Below are positions 27,060-35,193 of a DNA stretch of 40,339 nt, piece after piece. Every line of letters begins with the position of its first letter. Positions within the stretch are counted from its first letter, which is position 1. Below the pieces are notes generated by a model that was not told the origin of the DNA, searched no databases, and worked only from the letters and a program-made list of their open reading frames with translations. A program made the translations under genes and the position numbers. Source of the DNA: a virus; IMG/VR virus record IMGVR_UViG_3300029286_000106, positions 1 through 40,339 of that record. One strand, 5' to 3'.

Positions 27060-27207
27060 ATTTTTGTTTAGTAAACCTTTTATGAAAACTTTTTAATTCG
27101 TTTATTGTTCGGAATATTTTATAAGCCCAGCAACCTTGATAGATACAGTATTTTATTGCTTTGCGCCAAGGGATCTGTTCTTTATAATGCTTGCAGTAAT
27201 AAAACAT
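27031..27207 (-). CDS. Small Cys/Tyr-rich basic protein, 58 aa
   Basis: The ATG at 27207, 1 bp after the 40-residue gene's stop, starts MFYYCKHYKEQIPWRKAIKY. CIYQGCWAYKIFRTINELKS follows, then a very basic end. Four Cys and several His could bind zinc. It is preferred to the longer reading from 27231, which would overlap the preceding gene. The function is unknown. Confidence 0.5.
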   Translation of the reverse strand: MFYYCKHYKEQIPWRKAIKYCIYQGCWAYKIFRTINELKSFHKRFTKQKYANKKCRVE

Positions 27208-27208
27208 A

Positions 27209-27331
27209 TTAATCTTCGTTATCTCTTTCAATATCGTATGGCTCTACCATTTGGCAGACAGGATAATCAGGACACATCTCGCATTCTCCGCAGTCGTTAA
27301 TGTAGTCTTTTTCAGTTGGGCAATATTTCAT
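27209..27331 (-). CDS. First gene of the early operon: small Cys-rich protein, 40 aa
   Basis: MKYCPTEKDYINDCGECEMC is followed by PDYPVCQMVEPYDIERDNED. Five cysteines (C4, C14, C17, C20, C26), including two overlapping CxxC pairs, suggest a small metal-binding or regulatory protein, with an acidic tail. It lies ~24 bases below the strongest early promoter, so it would be the first phage protein made. That position suits a host-takeover factor, but this is inference. Confidence 0.55.
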   Translation of the reverse strand: MKYCPTEKDYINDCGECEMCPDYPVCQMVEPYDIERDNED

Positions 27332-27361
27332 AAAATAAAGTTTAGTTTTAATCTTGATTTA

Positions 27362-27390
27362 ATCATAACAAATTTAAAGTCTTTTGTCTA
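27362..27390 (-). promoter_or_regulatory. Main early promoter
   Basis: TAGACA (27390-27385), a 17-base spacer, and TATGAT (27367-27362) with TGT before it (extended -10). Each hexamer matches the sigma-70 consensus at 5 of 6 places. It lies in the ~260-bp gap between the late terminator and the first early gene and points into the early operon. Confidence 0.72.
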
Positions 27391-27442
27391 GTCTTTTATC
27401 AAGTTTTAATAAATCTATAATTATGCTAATTTTGGCTAAATA

Positions 27443-27480
27443 AAAAATACATCTGAAAAGTTTTCCCCAGATGTATTTTT
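27443..27480 (-). terminator. Strong terminator at the end of the late operon
   Basis: Perfect 13-base arms (27480-27468 and 27455-27443) around a 12-base loop, with A/T runs on both flanks, so it can act in either direction. It lies 13 bp after the tail-hub stop and separates late transcription from the early promoter. Confidence 0.88.
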
Positions 27481-27493
27481 GAAATATAATTTT

Positions 27494-28633
27494 TTACGTT
27501 GTGTAATCTGTTGGCAGGTCAATCTCTTTTTCTTTTTCAATTTCCTTATCAAGTTGATAAACTTTGTTGAAAATATCATTTTTAACCGGCTTAATAGTCA
27601 AGATAATTTTATCAATTAAATATTCGTATTCCGTAATTACCATTTCTTCATCGAATAACTGATCATTAAATCCCTCAATATTGACTGTATCCCCTACCTC
27701 AATGCTTTCTATGTTATAACCAAAATTATTTTCATTATTATCAAAGACAGTTAACTTAACGGAAATGTCCGGGATATTATAGGCATCTAAAATGCTCTGC
27801 GCATAATTATCCATAGTGGTAGTATCTCCGAAATTTCTATCAGTTTCTTTATAAACCCTGCGCCCATATTGCCCCTGCGAATAAACATCGCTATATTTTT
27901 TATAAACTCCAGCAACCTGTCCGTCAAACAACAAGACTTCGTTGATTATATTTTCCATGTTCTTGTCGCTCTTTATCTCCTCGAAGTGCTTGCCGTAGTA
28001 AAATTTGTGAACTGCACTTGTCGCCTTTAATTTAAAATGAAATATATTATTGCTATCTAAATACCAATACCACCCGGCCGGAGCAAGCCGTCTGGCTGTT
28101 TCTATGGCATCAAAATACGTCATGGCTTGAAAAGTATAACTAGCATTCTGGCCGACAGTATCAATTACACCGCCATAAATCAAAACGTCAGGGATAGACG
28201 TTTCAGCTAAATAACGAGTAAATATATTTTGAACAATAGTGCCAATATCGACTGCCGACTCTACTATCGTGGTAGTCGTTCCATTTTTATAAACGTCTTG
28301 ACTTAATTTAGCATGATAACCCAATAATGAAACTCTTACACCTTGCCGGCCATCTTCTATATATGGTTGATAAGAAGAAATAAAACCACTATAAATTATC
28401 GCATCATTTGAGTCTTTATCACTAACATGTATTTCTACTCGATTGTTTAATCTGACATCATTATTCTCGCCAAAGTCATCAAATTGTCGCGGCAGAGTGA
28501 TAACACATTCCCCATATCCGCCATTTATACTTTTAACAAAATGCTCGAACTTAGCATCGTTCCACGATTCGGTTAATAATACCCCTGCCGGAGTATAAGT
28601 TTTATAAAATATTTTCTTTTTTGGTCCGATCAT
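27494..28633 (-). CDS. Tail hub/tip protein (Tal-like), 379 aa
   Basis: It is positioned right after the Dit-like gene, where tail-associated hub proteins lie. The N-terminal domains (FYKTYTPAGVLLTESWNDAK, CVITLPRQFDDFGENNDVRL, NNRVEIHVSDKDSND, IIYSGFISSYQPYIEDGRQG) have the layout of phage hub proteins related to gp27/gpD-like barrels. The middle carries YFDAIETARRLAPAGWYWYL. The second half includes SIEVGDTVNIEGFNDQLFDE and a charged tail (LDKEIEKEKEIDLPTDYTT). No lysozyme or peptidase module is seen. It would close the distal tail and guide DNA exit. It is the last late gene. Confidence 0.72.
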   Translation of the reverse strand: MIGPKKKIFYKTYTPAGVLLTESWNDAKFEHFVKSINGGYGECVITLPRQFDDFGENNDVRLNNRVEIHVSDKDSNDAIIYSGFISSYQPYIEDGRQGVRVSLLGYHAKLSQDVYKNGTTTTIVESAVDIGTIVQNIFTRYLAETSIPDVLIYGGVIDTVGQNASYTFQAMTYFDAIETARRLAPAGWYWYLDSNNIFHFKLKATSAVHKFYYGKHFEEIKSDKNMENIINEVLLFDGQVAGVYKKYSDVYSQGQYGRRVYKETDRNFGDTTTMDNYAQSILDAYNIPDISVKLTVFDNNENNFGYNIESIEVGDTVNIEGFNDQLFDEEMVITEYEYLIDKIILTIKPVKNDIFNKVYQLDKEIEKEKEIDLPTDYTT

Positions 28634-29883
28634 AGAAAGCGCGGATAATAATTAATGACTGTGGCAACTGAAAAAGCCGCTTGTGAACCGCCAAAATATA
28701 AAGCAAATGCTAAATCACTGCTATAATTATTTGTCCATGTCGCACCGCTATCATCACTTGTAGCATAATTTCCTTTAGCATATAAATTGCCGGAAACTTC
28801 TCTAACCATATATTGGTTAGATCCATCGCCTGCGGTCGTCTTAAAAACTATCCAATATCTCGTATTGGCGTTTAAAGTGAAATTAGCAGCCGCAGTCAAA
28901 ACAACCGGACTATCAACAGAAGCGGCCGGGCAAGTAAATGTTGCTATCGGCGTTCCGTCTGGCTCTCCGTTATTATCACCTTCAATCGTTATTGTCAGCG
29001 CATTCGGTGGCGTGCCATCTTTAGTTAAATAAACCTGTAATTTTCTATAAGTAGCATCAGTATGCCTTACCATGAAACTCTGGGCGCGCTGATAAATGTC
29101 GTAAATAAATCTTTCTGTATATGATCCGCTAATTATTCCATCTTCTGCCAGCAGTGACCCGAAGTTTATTCTTACACTATTATCTCCCTGAACAAATCGG
29201 GGAAACGTGCCATAGTAAGGAACTTCAACGCCGTTCTTTTTTACTGTCTTATTTTCGCAGTCTATCTCTAAGGTATCGATATTTACAAATGCACTTGTCA
29301 CAATCAAATAATCATCAAAAGTTAATGGACTATCGAAATTTCTAACTTTTACGCCAGCTATTCCCCCGGCAGTAGTAAAGACTAAATTAAATATCGGCTT
29401 TTGGTCGGTGCTTCCATCGGCAACCGAGAGAGTAGCGGAATAATCGCCTGATAAAGTATTATTATATAATTCCGTTAATGAAGTTTTTTTACCAATGCCG
29501 TCTGACACTAAAAATTCCGCCACGTAAGGACAATGGGAAATATGAAAAAAATCTCTTTCTTCCATGCTTACCGCCCGACAAGTAGCAACGTATCTCCGCA
29601 AAGTTCCGCCGTTTGGTGTAATGTCTAAATTCTTCTCTTTACCAGCTAATAGTTTTTTTAAAGTATCTATTTTCCCTTGTAAATCGGCCGCGCTAGATCC
29701 AACTAAAACGCCGGAGATTGTTATTATTTTTGAAGCTAAATGTGTATTTACTATAATTTCTCCGTCATCTTTAGCCTTAGGAATGCTATCAATTTCACGA
29801 TTAAAACTATCCGCGCGCGCATAGCGCACGACATATGTAGAGTTAATCAGCTCTGTATTATCAAATTTTATGCTTTCGGCCAT
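28630..29883 (-). CDS. Distal tail protein (Dit-like) with carbohydrate-binding-type C-terminal insert, 417 aa
   Basis: Residues ~1-130 match Dit N-terminal domains (KIITISGVLVGSSAADLQGK, IDTLKKLLAGKEKNLDITPN, RYVATCRAVSMEERDFFHIS). A galectin-like part follows. From about residue 255 there is a beta-sandwich module (AQSFMVRHTDATYRKLQVYL, TIEGDNNGEPDGTPIATFTC, FTLNANTRYWIVFKTTAGDG). It is the type annotated as 'choice-of-anchor' or CBM-like and found in 'evolved' Dits, likely binding host sugars. The stop overlaps the hub gene start (ATGA). It forms the hexameric baseplate ring. Confidence 0.78.
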   Translation of the reverse strand: MAESIKFDNTELINSTYVVRYARADSFNREIDSIPKAKDDGEIIVNTHLASKIITISGVLVGSSAADLQGKIDTLKKLLAGKEKNLDITPNGGTLRRYVATCRAVSMEERDFFHISHCPYVAEFLVSDGIGKKTSLTELYNNTLSGDYSATLSVADGSTDQKPIFNLVFTTAGGIAGVKVRNFDSPLTFDDYLIVTSAFVNIDTLEIDCENKTVKKNGVEVPYYGTFPRFVQGDNSVRINFGSLLAEDGIISGSYTERFIYDIYQRAQSFMVRHTDATYRKLQVYLTKDGTPPNALTITIEGDNNGEPDGTPIATFTCPAASVDSPVVLTAAANFTLNANTRYWIVFKTTAGDGSNQYMVREVSGNLYAKGNYATSDDSGATWTNNYSSDLAFALYFGGSQAAFSVATVINYYPRFL

Positions 29884-29884
29884 A

Positions 29885-31501
29885 TTATTTTATTCCTTGA
29901 TAAGTTAATCTCATTTCCCGGCTAAGTGCATCTTTAATTTTTTTTATCACCGAATCGTCTGTAATAGTTGAATTATTAAAATTTATTATTACAGATGCGC
30001 CACCTTTATTCGGAGGGATGATAGTTTCTCCTCCATGGACCATTGCTATTTGCGGCGCACCTTTCGGACCAGGCACAACGCCGCCCTCGGCAAATCCCAA
30101 TAGTTGAAATCCAGATTTACCTCCGCTTATTTTTGCCGGGTCAGATTTTCCAGTTATCCTGGTCATGATAGACGACTTATTTCCTAAACCTATCATTTCT
30201 AAAAATGTAGGCGGTTTAGTTATGTCTGACTGTAATTGCATTCCCTCTTTAATTTGCTTGTCTAATTTTGATGTATCCTTGCCAGCCTTTTTCATTTCAT
30301 TCCTAAGATTGACAAGCTTTTTAGTAGCTACATCTATATCTCCGGCCGCTTCGGTTATTTTTGTCACGTTGGTCGCATTCAATAATTCAATCATTCCTTT
30401 TAAGCCATCATTGATGTGCGGCAGAACTTCATTACCTAATTCTATCAAGATTACATTTACGTTATTTTTAAAAGTTTGCATTTGTATGGCAGTTGTTTCC
30501 GCGGCAACGCCAAATTCTTTTTCTAAAGATGTATTGTTTTTCCAGCCAGTTTCAGAGGTAGTTAAATTAGTATTTAATTGATCTAAATTTCCAGTTAGTT
30601 TTGTCATTACTTTTCCACCGATTTGACCGAAAATATCCATTGCCGCGATATTTTTATCGGTAGCCGATGGTATTTTTTCTAATCCTCTAATAACATCACT
30701 AATTGCTCCGAGCGCATTTTCATCTAATCTTTTTTTAAATTCAGCGGTAGAAATTCCGGCAGTCTTAGCGGCATCATCAAGATGTTTCTGCATAAATACA
30801 ATGGCCGAGCTTACGCGCGTGCCGGCATCAGAACCATCCTCACCCATTGATACTAAAGTTGCGCCCAAAGCCGATGCCTGCGCCGCGCTTATTCCCATTG
30901 TTTTTGCCGAGCCACCTACGTTCTCAATAAATTTTGATATTTCCATGGCGTTAGCCGCGGTTGTATTTGATAACTCATTCCAAGTAGACAATAAATTCTC
31001 GGATTCTTTAGTTGTTAATTTAAAAACATTTTGCGCTTTAGCAACCACTAATGCTATTTGTTCGGCTCCGCCAGCAAATTCAGGAAGCGCGATTGTCGCC
31101 TTACCAATAATTTCCGTAAAATCTTTTATATTTTGAGTTCCTACAATACCCAACTGCCCGGCCACGCCAGCAATATCAGCTAATGCATCCGTTGAAATCG
31201 GCAACGTCTTGCTCATATTCAAAAGCTCATCTCCAAATTTTTTTGTTTCTTCGGTAGTAAATCCGGTAGTCTTTCTGACTTCCGACATTTTAGTTTCAAA
31301 ATTGATGGCTCCTCTTACCGCATCTACCCCAAGATTGACGGCTAATCCACCAGCGGCTAACCCTAAACCTTGAACTGCTAAAGCAGCTGTTTTCCCAGCA
31401 GACATACTTCTTCCTGCCTGATTATTAAAATCATTCAGGACTTGAGAGGCCTGATTTTTAGCTTTGACAACTATGGTTAAAACGCTATCTTGTATCGCCA
31501 T
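29885..31501 (-). CDS. Tail tape measure protein (TP901 type), 538 aa
   Basis: The TP901-like core shows: FETKMSEVRKTTGFTTEETK, KFGDELLNMSKTLPISTDAL, ADIAGVAGQLGIVGTQNIKD, LVSMGEDGSDAGTRVSSAIV. The C-terminal motif GFAEGGVVPGPKGAPQIAMV (then HGGETIIPP) is the usual end of many tape measures. Using the known ~0.15 nm per residue, 538 residues predict a tail of about 80 nm. Ala/Gly-rich hydrophobic stretches near the N-terminus (AALAVQGLGLAAGGLAVNLG) may serve membrane insertion. Its ATG overlaps the TAG stop of the preceding chaperone ORF. Confidence 0.92.
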   Translation of the reverse strand: MAIQDSVLTIVVKAKNQASQVLNDFNNQAGRSMSAGKTAALAVQGLGLAAGGLAVNLGVDAVRGAINFETKMSEVRKTTGFTTEETKKFGDELLNMSKTLPISTDALADIAGVAGQLGIVGTQNIKDFTEIIGKATIALPEFAGGAEQIALVVAKAQNVFKLTTKESENLLSTWNELSNTTAANAMEISKFIENVGGSAKTMGISAAQASALGATLVSMGEDGSDAGTRVSSAIVFMQKHLDDAAKTAGISTAEFKKRLDENALGAISDVIRGLEKIPSATDKNIAAMDIFGQIGGKVMTKLTGNLDQLNTNLTTSETGWKNNTSLEKEFGVAAETTAIQMQTFKNNVNVILIELGNEVLPHINDGLKGMIELLNATNVTKITEAAGDIDVATKKLVNLRNEMKKAGKDTSKLDKQIKEGMQLQSDITKPPTFLEMIGLGNKSSIMTRITGKSDPAKISGGKSGFQLLGFAEGGVVPGPKGAPQIAMVHGGETIIPPNKGGASVIINFNNSTITDDSVIKKIKDALSREMRLTYQGIK

Positions 31502-31705
31502 TTTTTTCTTTTTGCCATATCATATAAGATTTTTCAATATTCATTATTTTTAATATTGATCTTATGAAATGGTATGAGCTATTTAAAATATCTTTTTCAG
31601 TCCATCCAAATTTTTCGCACAATTTATAAATTATATATTCTGGCGGTATATCATCCGATGTTCCCTCTAAAATCTGTATCAAATTTAGGTCATTTAAGTT
31701 TTTTT
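31485..31705 (-). CDS. Tail assembly chaperone, frameshift extension (GT-like)
   Basis: In the -1 frame relative to the upstream chaperone, codons from the A9 tract read KNLNDLNLIQILEGTSDDIP and continue PEYIIYKLCEKFGWTEKDIL ... WQKEKNGDTR with no stop until TAG at 31485. There is no good start codon of its own (only TTG at 31682), so it is best seen as the extension made by -1 frameshifting, as in lambda G-GT and many siphoviruses. The long form would help load the tape measure. It lies immediately before the tape measure gene, as expected. Confidence 0.8.
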
Positions 31706-31990
31706 TTCAGCCAGGAGCTTATTTACCTCCGAAATTAAGTGATTTCCATCGGCGAAACTTAAATTTTTGACAATCTCGGCCGAGATAGGAAGTTTATCTC
31801 CTTTTTCGTCTACAAAATCCCAGTCCTTGATTAAAACAGATGCTAATTCTAATTTAGCATCATTTTCATCCGGGAGATTCTTTTCTTGAACTTTAATAAT
31901 TTGCCCATAAGTAAATTTGGTATAAACTTCTATTTTTGCTTTGCTTTCAGGCAATTCGATTGTTCTAGTTTCTTGTTTAAAAATTGGCAT
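31694..31990 (-). CDS. Tail assembly chaperone (G-like), 98 aa
   Basis: The small acidic protein lies between tail tube and tape measure genes: MPIFKQETRTIELPESKAKI, EVYTKFTYGQIIKVQEKNLP, ELASVLIKDWDFVDEKGDKL, IVKNLSFADGNHLISEVNKL. This 'YTKFTYGQ...V....L..WDF.D..G..lP...E.v..L' pattern is common in tail chaperones of Gram-positive-like siphoviruses. It ends Glu-Lys-Lys-Thr at a nine-A slippery run, from which a fraction of ribosomes would shift to make the longer product. Confidence 0.8.
   Translation of the reverse strand: MPIFKQETRTIELPESKAKIEVYTKFTYGQIIKVQEKNLPDENDAKLELASVLIKDWDFVDEKGDKLPISAEIVKNLSFADGNHLISEVNKLLAEKKT
31699..31707 (-). promoter_or_regulatory. Programmed -1 frameshift site (A9 slippery run)
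   Basis: The coding strand reads GCTG then nine As then CTTAA, containing A AAA AAA slippery heptamers 3-4 codons before the stop. A -1 shift joins the two chaperone frames exactly. Position and outcome match the conserved frameshift of tail-chaperone genes. Confidence 0.8.
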
Positions 31991-32000
31991 ATTGGTGTTT

Positions 32001-32047
32001 ATTATATAAAGGGGCTACTCGCGGCAACACCATTCCGCTTTCACCCC
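32001..32047 (-). terminator. Hairpin after the tail tube gene
   Basis: GGGG (32047-32044) and GCGG (32038-32035) pair with CCGC (32024-32021) and CCCC (32014-32011), giving a two-part stem with an internal loop. T-rich TTTATATAAT follows on the minus strand. It lies 12 bp after the tail tube stop. It probably reduces transcription into downstream tail genes, like the hairpin behind the capsid gene. Confidence 0.5.
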
Positions 32048-32058
32048 GATATAATGAA

Positions 32059-33285
32059 TTAATTATAACTCGAACCGGCTACATCGTTTATTAGTTTGAC
32101 ATCCATTCCCTGTGAATCAGTAGCATCAAACTGCGGAGAATATGCGGCATCGAGATATATGATTTCTCCTGTCACTAACGGATTCGGAGCTTCTTTCATT
32201 TTTATGTTATTGATAGTGATTCTTAATTCGTTTTTATCAGTTCCTGAAATAATCGAACTAAAGAATCTAATCACTAAGGCGCGCTTTCTAAGAGAAACAA
32301 ATCTCTCAAATTCCTTATAATCGCTAAACGATTTTTTAATACGAACATCCAAATCAACTGATTTTCTTACGAGAGCCGATGGATCTATTGATCCACTTCT
32401 TTTCGCTCCTCCATCATCCTCAAAGTCATGTAAAATTTCTACATTACTGCCCTGTTCTACTTTCACTTCCGCCGCCGCTAAAGCTGCGCTCGCATCATCT
32501 CCGAAGTAAAATTTAGTATTAGACCATTTAAACGGCTCTCCTAATGTTGGCACTAATGTTTGTTTCTTAATATAGCAATAATCTCCTGTGGTGAATGTTC
32601 CTGCTAAGGCAGATACTGTGACACCTGTGCCATTTACATTTACAGCCGATACTGCCTTTTCTTCATAAGTATCTGATGTTCCGCCTGTGACCTTAACAAA
32701 TACTAGCGTATCGCCGGCTACAATGCCCTTATTTGGCGCGTCATCGTAGTCTGTGGCCAAAACTACCGCAGTAGTCGCCGCTGACGTTATAGGGGCAATA
32801 CTGAACTGTCCAAGCGCACTGACAGTTAAATTTAACTTCATTGTGTTGTTTTCAAACAACGGAGCAATACGAGATATTTCTACCCCATAAAAACGATAGA
32901 TTACATCTCCCTTTAAAATCTCGACTGTATACGATTTTGATACAGGAACGTCATTATCGACAGTAAAAGGATGAGTATTTACGCTTCCCGAAACTGTGGT
33001 TGTTCCTTTCTTTAAAATCATATTCAAGAAATGGGGAAGTGTCTTTGGCTCGGCCAAAATTTTCAAAACACCCTTATGCTCGCGCTGACCTTTAAAATTA
33101 AAGTAGCGAGCAAAACGATTTCCCATTATGGGATTATCCATATCAAGATTTAAACTCGTTGATAGGCTTTCTTCATACAATGGCACGATAATGGTTGGTC
33201 TGACCGGCGTGCCTTTTATTGTTTCCACGCCGATGGCCATATAGCCAACATTTGCGAGGGAGTCTTTTTTTGTAAAATCGGACAT
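32059..33285 (-). CDS. Major tail tube protein, 408 aa
   Basis: The N-terminal half resembles siphovirus tube proteins: SLANVGYMAIGVETIKGTPV, PTIIVPLYEESLSTSLNLDM, and an FARYFNFKGQREHKGVLKIL segment followed by PHFLNMILKKGTTT. A beta-rich middle (VIYRFYGVEISRIAPLFENN, TMKLNLTVSALGQFSIAPI) and a second beta domain follow. At 408 residues it is longer than simple tube proteins (~150-250), so it may carry an extra surface domain (residues ~180-270). Position between terminator/connector genes and tail chaperones fits a tube protein. There is no sheath gene, so the tail is non-contractile. Confidence 0.78.
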   Translation of the reverse strand: MSDFTKKDSLANVGYMAIGVETIKGTPVRPTIIVPLYEESLSTSLNLDMDNPIMGNRFARYFNFKGQREHKGVLKILAEPKTLPHFLNMILKKGTTTVSGSVNTHPFTVDNDVPVSKSYTVEILKGDVIYRFYGVEISRIAPLFENNTMKLNLTVSALGQFSIAPITSAATTAVVLATDYDDAPNKGIVAGDTLVFVKVTGGTSDTYEEKAVSAVNVNGTGVTVSALAGTFTTGDYCYIKKQTLVPTLGEPFKWSNTKFYFGDDASAALAAAEVKVEQGSNVEILHDFEDDGGAKRSGSIDPSALVRKSVDLDVRIKKSFSDYKEFERFVSLRKRALVIRFFSSIISGTDKNELRITINNIKMKEAPNPLVTGEIIYLDAAYSPQFDATDSQGMDVKLINDVAGSSYN

Positions 33286-33301
33286 ATTTTTTTAGTTAGT
33301 T

Positions 33302-33772
33302 TTACGAGCGATTATTTACGCTAATAAAATCTTTTATATTAATTGTTATCTCTGCTTCTTCTGTTATTAAATCACCGCGCTCGGTTATAAAGTATTCTAT
33401 TGTGACTGATTGGTCGTTTATTGTATCGCCGAGCGTAAAGTATTTTCTAAGCACTCCCATAATCGAATTACTGACCCATACTCCGCTGCTGTCTACTCCC
33501 TCTATTATATCGGCCATTGTTCTTTGCGCACTCACTTCATTCGGATTTTTTCCCAGTTCGTCTTTTTTATTAAACACAAGCCTTATCAAATATGTTTTAT
33601 CCGCTTCATCAAGTCCGGTCGCGCCCTGGTTAATGTTGCTTGATGTCTTACTAACGATTAATGCCGGCAAATTAGAAGCCGGGATAGTAAGTGGATCTCC
33701 GAAATAATAGGTCTTTATTCTCTTATCGGCTATATCCTTTAAATATTTTATTATTTTATCAGCTATAATCAT
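33302..33772 (-). CDS. Tail terminator-like protein, 156 aa
   Basis: The order connector, tail completion, this gene, tail tube is that of tail terminators. Sequence: MIIADKIIKYLKDIADKRIK, TYYFGDPLTIPASNLPALIV, TYLIRLVFNKKDELGKNPNE, SIMGVLRKYFTLGDTINDQS, TIEYFITERGDLITEEAEIT. The alpha/beta plan (helix, strand 'P.l.V', strand 'y.irl.v..k.') is that of terminators capping the tail tube. It overlaps the upstream gene by 4 bp (ATGA). There is no strict motif; the assignment is mainly positional. Confidence 0.65.
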   Translation of the reverse strand: MIIADKIIKYLKDIADKRIKTYYFGDPLTIPASNLPALIVSKTSSNINQGATGLDEADKTYLIRLVFNKKDELGKNPNEVSAQRTMADIIEGVDSSGVWVSNSIMGVLRKYFTLGDTINDQSVTIEYFITERGDLITEEAEITINIKDFISVNNRS

Positions 33773-34188
33773 ACATTTTTATTAGCCATGTTTATTATTT
33801 GCTCTTGGAATAATTTGATTATCTTCTGCTTTCTGTTTTCGTCCAGTTTCATCATTATTCGTCTGGGAAGCTTTTTGCGCGGAAGATTGCTTTGATGGTA
33901 TTTAAAGTAGTCAGTTTTATTTCCTACCTCCACCTGCTCTTTATCATTTTTAAAATAAAAGCTGTTGCGCATTTTCCCACTCCTTTGAAGTTTATGATAA
34001 TACGGACCACCCGGCCACTTTTCTCCAATTATTGCGCCCTCGCTTTCAAATACATCGTTTGTAAAAAAACCCTGTAAATATTTCCCAACCCTTAATGTCG
34101 CCCATGACCAGTCTTTAACGCCGTCAGATAATCCCTTTATTCTTCTGTGCAGTTCTGTTTCGCCCTCAATATCAAATTGGATATCCAT
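33769..34188 (-). CDS. Phage virion morphogenesis (GpG/tail completion) protein, 139 aa
   Basis: It matches the phage_tail_S/Mu gpG family: RVGKYLQGFFTNDVFESEGA, EKWPGGPYYHKLQRSGKMRN, SFYFKNDKEQVEVGNKTDYF, KYHQSNLPRKKLPRRIMMKL. 'F.seG...g.kW.........L..sG.l..s......v.vg....Y...hq.G...lP.R' is the family pattern. It joins head and tail during assembly. It lies between connector and terminator-like genes. Confidence 0.8.
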   Translation of the reverse strand: MDIQFDIEGETELHRRIKGLSDGVKDWSWATLRVGKYLQGFFTNDVFESEGAIIGEKWPGGPYYHKLQRSGKMRNSFYFKNDKEQVEVGNKTDYFKYHQSNLPRKKLPRRIMMKLDENRKQKIIKLFQEQIINMANKNV

Positions 34189-34192
34189 ATTT

Positions 34193-35158
34193 TTACCATG
34201 ATTTACCTAACTGAAATATATAATTATCTTCATTATCGTGGTTTTCATCGGGAATAGACGACATCGAATTATCTGGGTATCCGGTTATTCCGCTACTGTT
34301 TGATATGGCCAGGCTAACATTATCGCTTCCTAGCAAAATCAAATTATTATTGCGGATATCTTTCAGCATCGATCTGGCTTCTTTTATTTTTACCAAACCA
34401 TCAAGACTCGTTCCGTTTCCTCGTTCGTCCGGATATTCTTGCCATAACAACCAACCGGCCGATAAGAGAATTGCGATTTGTCTGATTAATTCTTGCGCCG
34501 GGCTATCTTCCCAATATGTTTGCGTATTTAAAGGCAGGGAATATCTGGTTATCAAGCTAGCGTTTATTTCTCCCTCGCTACGCGCGCGCAGGCGGAATAC
34601 TCTCTCATCTTCTATATTGTCATTATTTCTAAATCCTGCTTCCTCTCTAACTTCATCTAAAAGGCAATAATGATTTCCTCCACTTCCATAAACCGCTTTC
34701 GCATCGTCTATGCTACTTTCGATTGAAGTGTATGAATTATAATAAGTTGCTTTATACTGTGCGGTATCTACGCCGTTAGCATCTTGATAAAATGTTCCAA
34801 GCGGTCTGTCTACTTCAATATCGACTGTGGCCAATAATGTAAATGAAGATTCACTTGATAGTTTTCGATAAATACGCCGTTTGTCATAAGCGTATTTAAC
34901 GATATCTTCAAATTGGCAATGGATAAACTTGGTAGCTGTTTTTAATACAATATTTTTTTGATCAGCGTTTACCGAACTTACACCGATTAATTCGGCTTGT
35001 TCCATTCCCTCTCGTCCTATACAAACAAAATCATTGGCTGCTAAACCCTGATTATTTTCTAATTGCAAAGCTGTGCCAGTAGATGCTTGAGTTAAATCTA
35101 GCGTTGTTTTTTCGCTTTTTATTAGACTTTCTGTTGGAATTATAAGTTGAATAGGCAT
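34193..35158 (-). CDS. Head-tail connector (gp36/adaptor-like) with N-terminal extension, 321 aa
   Basis: Residues ~165-275 resemble DUF1320/gp36-type adaptors: CLLDEVREEAGFRNNDNIED, FRLRARSEGEINASLITRYS, followed by LPL and ELIRQIAILLSAGWLLWQEY. This is the 'e..id.yl..ry.lPl...p..i...a..la...l' pattern of the ring that docks under the portal. The first ~160 residues are beta-rich (TTLDLTQASTGTALQLENNQ, DFVCIGREGMEQAELIGVSS, YRKLSSESSFTLLATVDIEV) with a fibronectin-like feel, unusual for connectors. A good promoter ends right at its ATG. Confidence 0.7.
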   Translation of the reverse strand: MPIQLIIPTESLIKSEKTTLDLTQASTGTALQLENNQGLAANDFVCIGREGMEQAELIGVSSVNADQKNIVLKTATKFIHCQFEDIVKYAYDKRRIYRKLSSESSFTLLATVDIEVDRPLGTFYQDANGVDTAQYKATYYNSYTSIESSIDDAKAVYGSGGNHYCLLDEVREEAGFRNNDNIEDERVFRLRARSEGEINASLITRYSLPLNTQTYWEDSPAQELIRQIAILLSAGWLLWQEYPDERGNGTSLDGLVKIKEARSMLKDIRNNNLILLGSDNVSLAISNSSGITGYPDNSMSSIPDENHDNEDNYIFQLGKSW

Positions 35159-35164
35159 ATTAAA

Positions 35165-35193
35165 AGTATAACATTTAACTTATGTTTAGACAA
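35165..35193 (-). promoter_or_regulatory. Promoter for the connector/tail genes, predicted leaderless
   Basis: TTGTCT (35193-35188), a 17-base spacer and TATACT (35170-35165) preceded by TGT (extended -10). Only six bases separate the -10 box from the ATG at 35158, so transcription should begin at or within 1-2 bases of the start codon, giving a leaderless mRNA. Confidence 0.55.
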
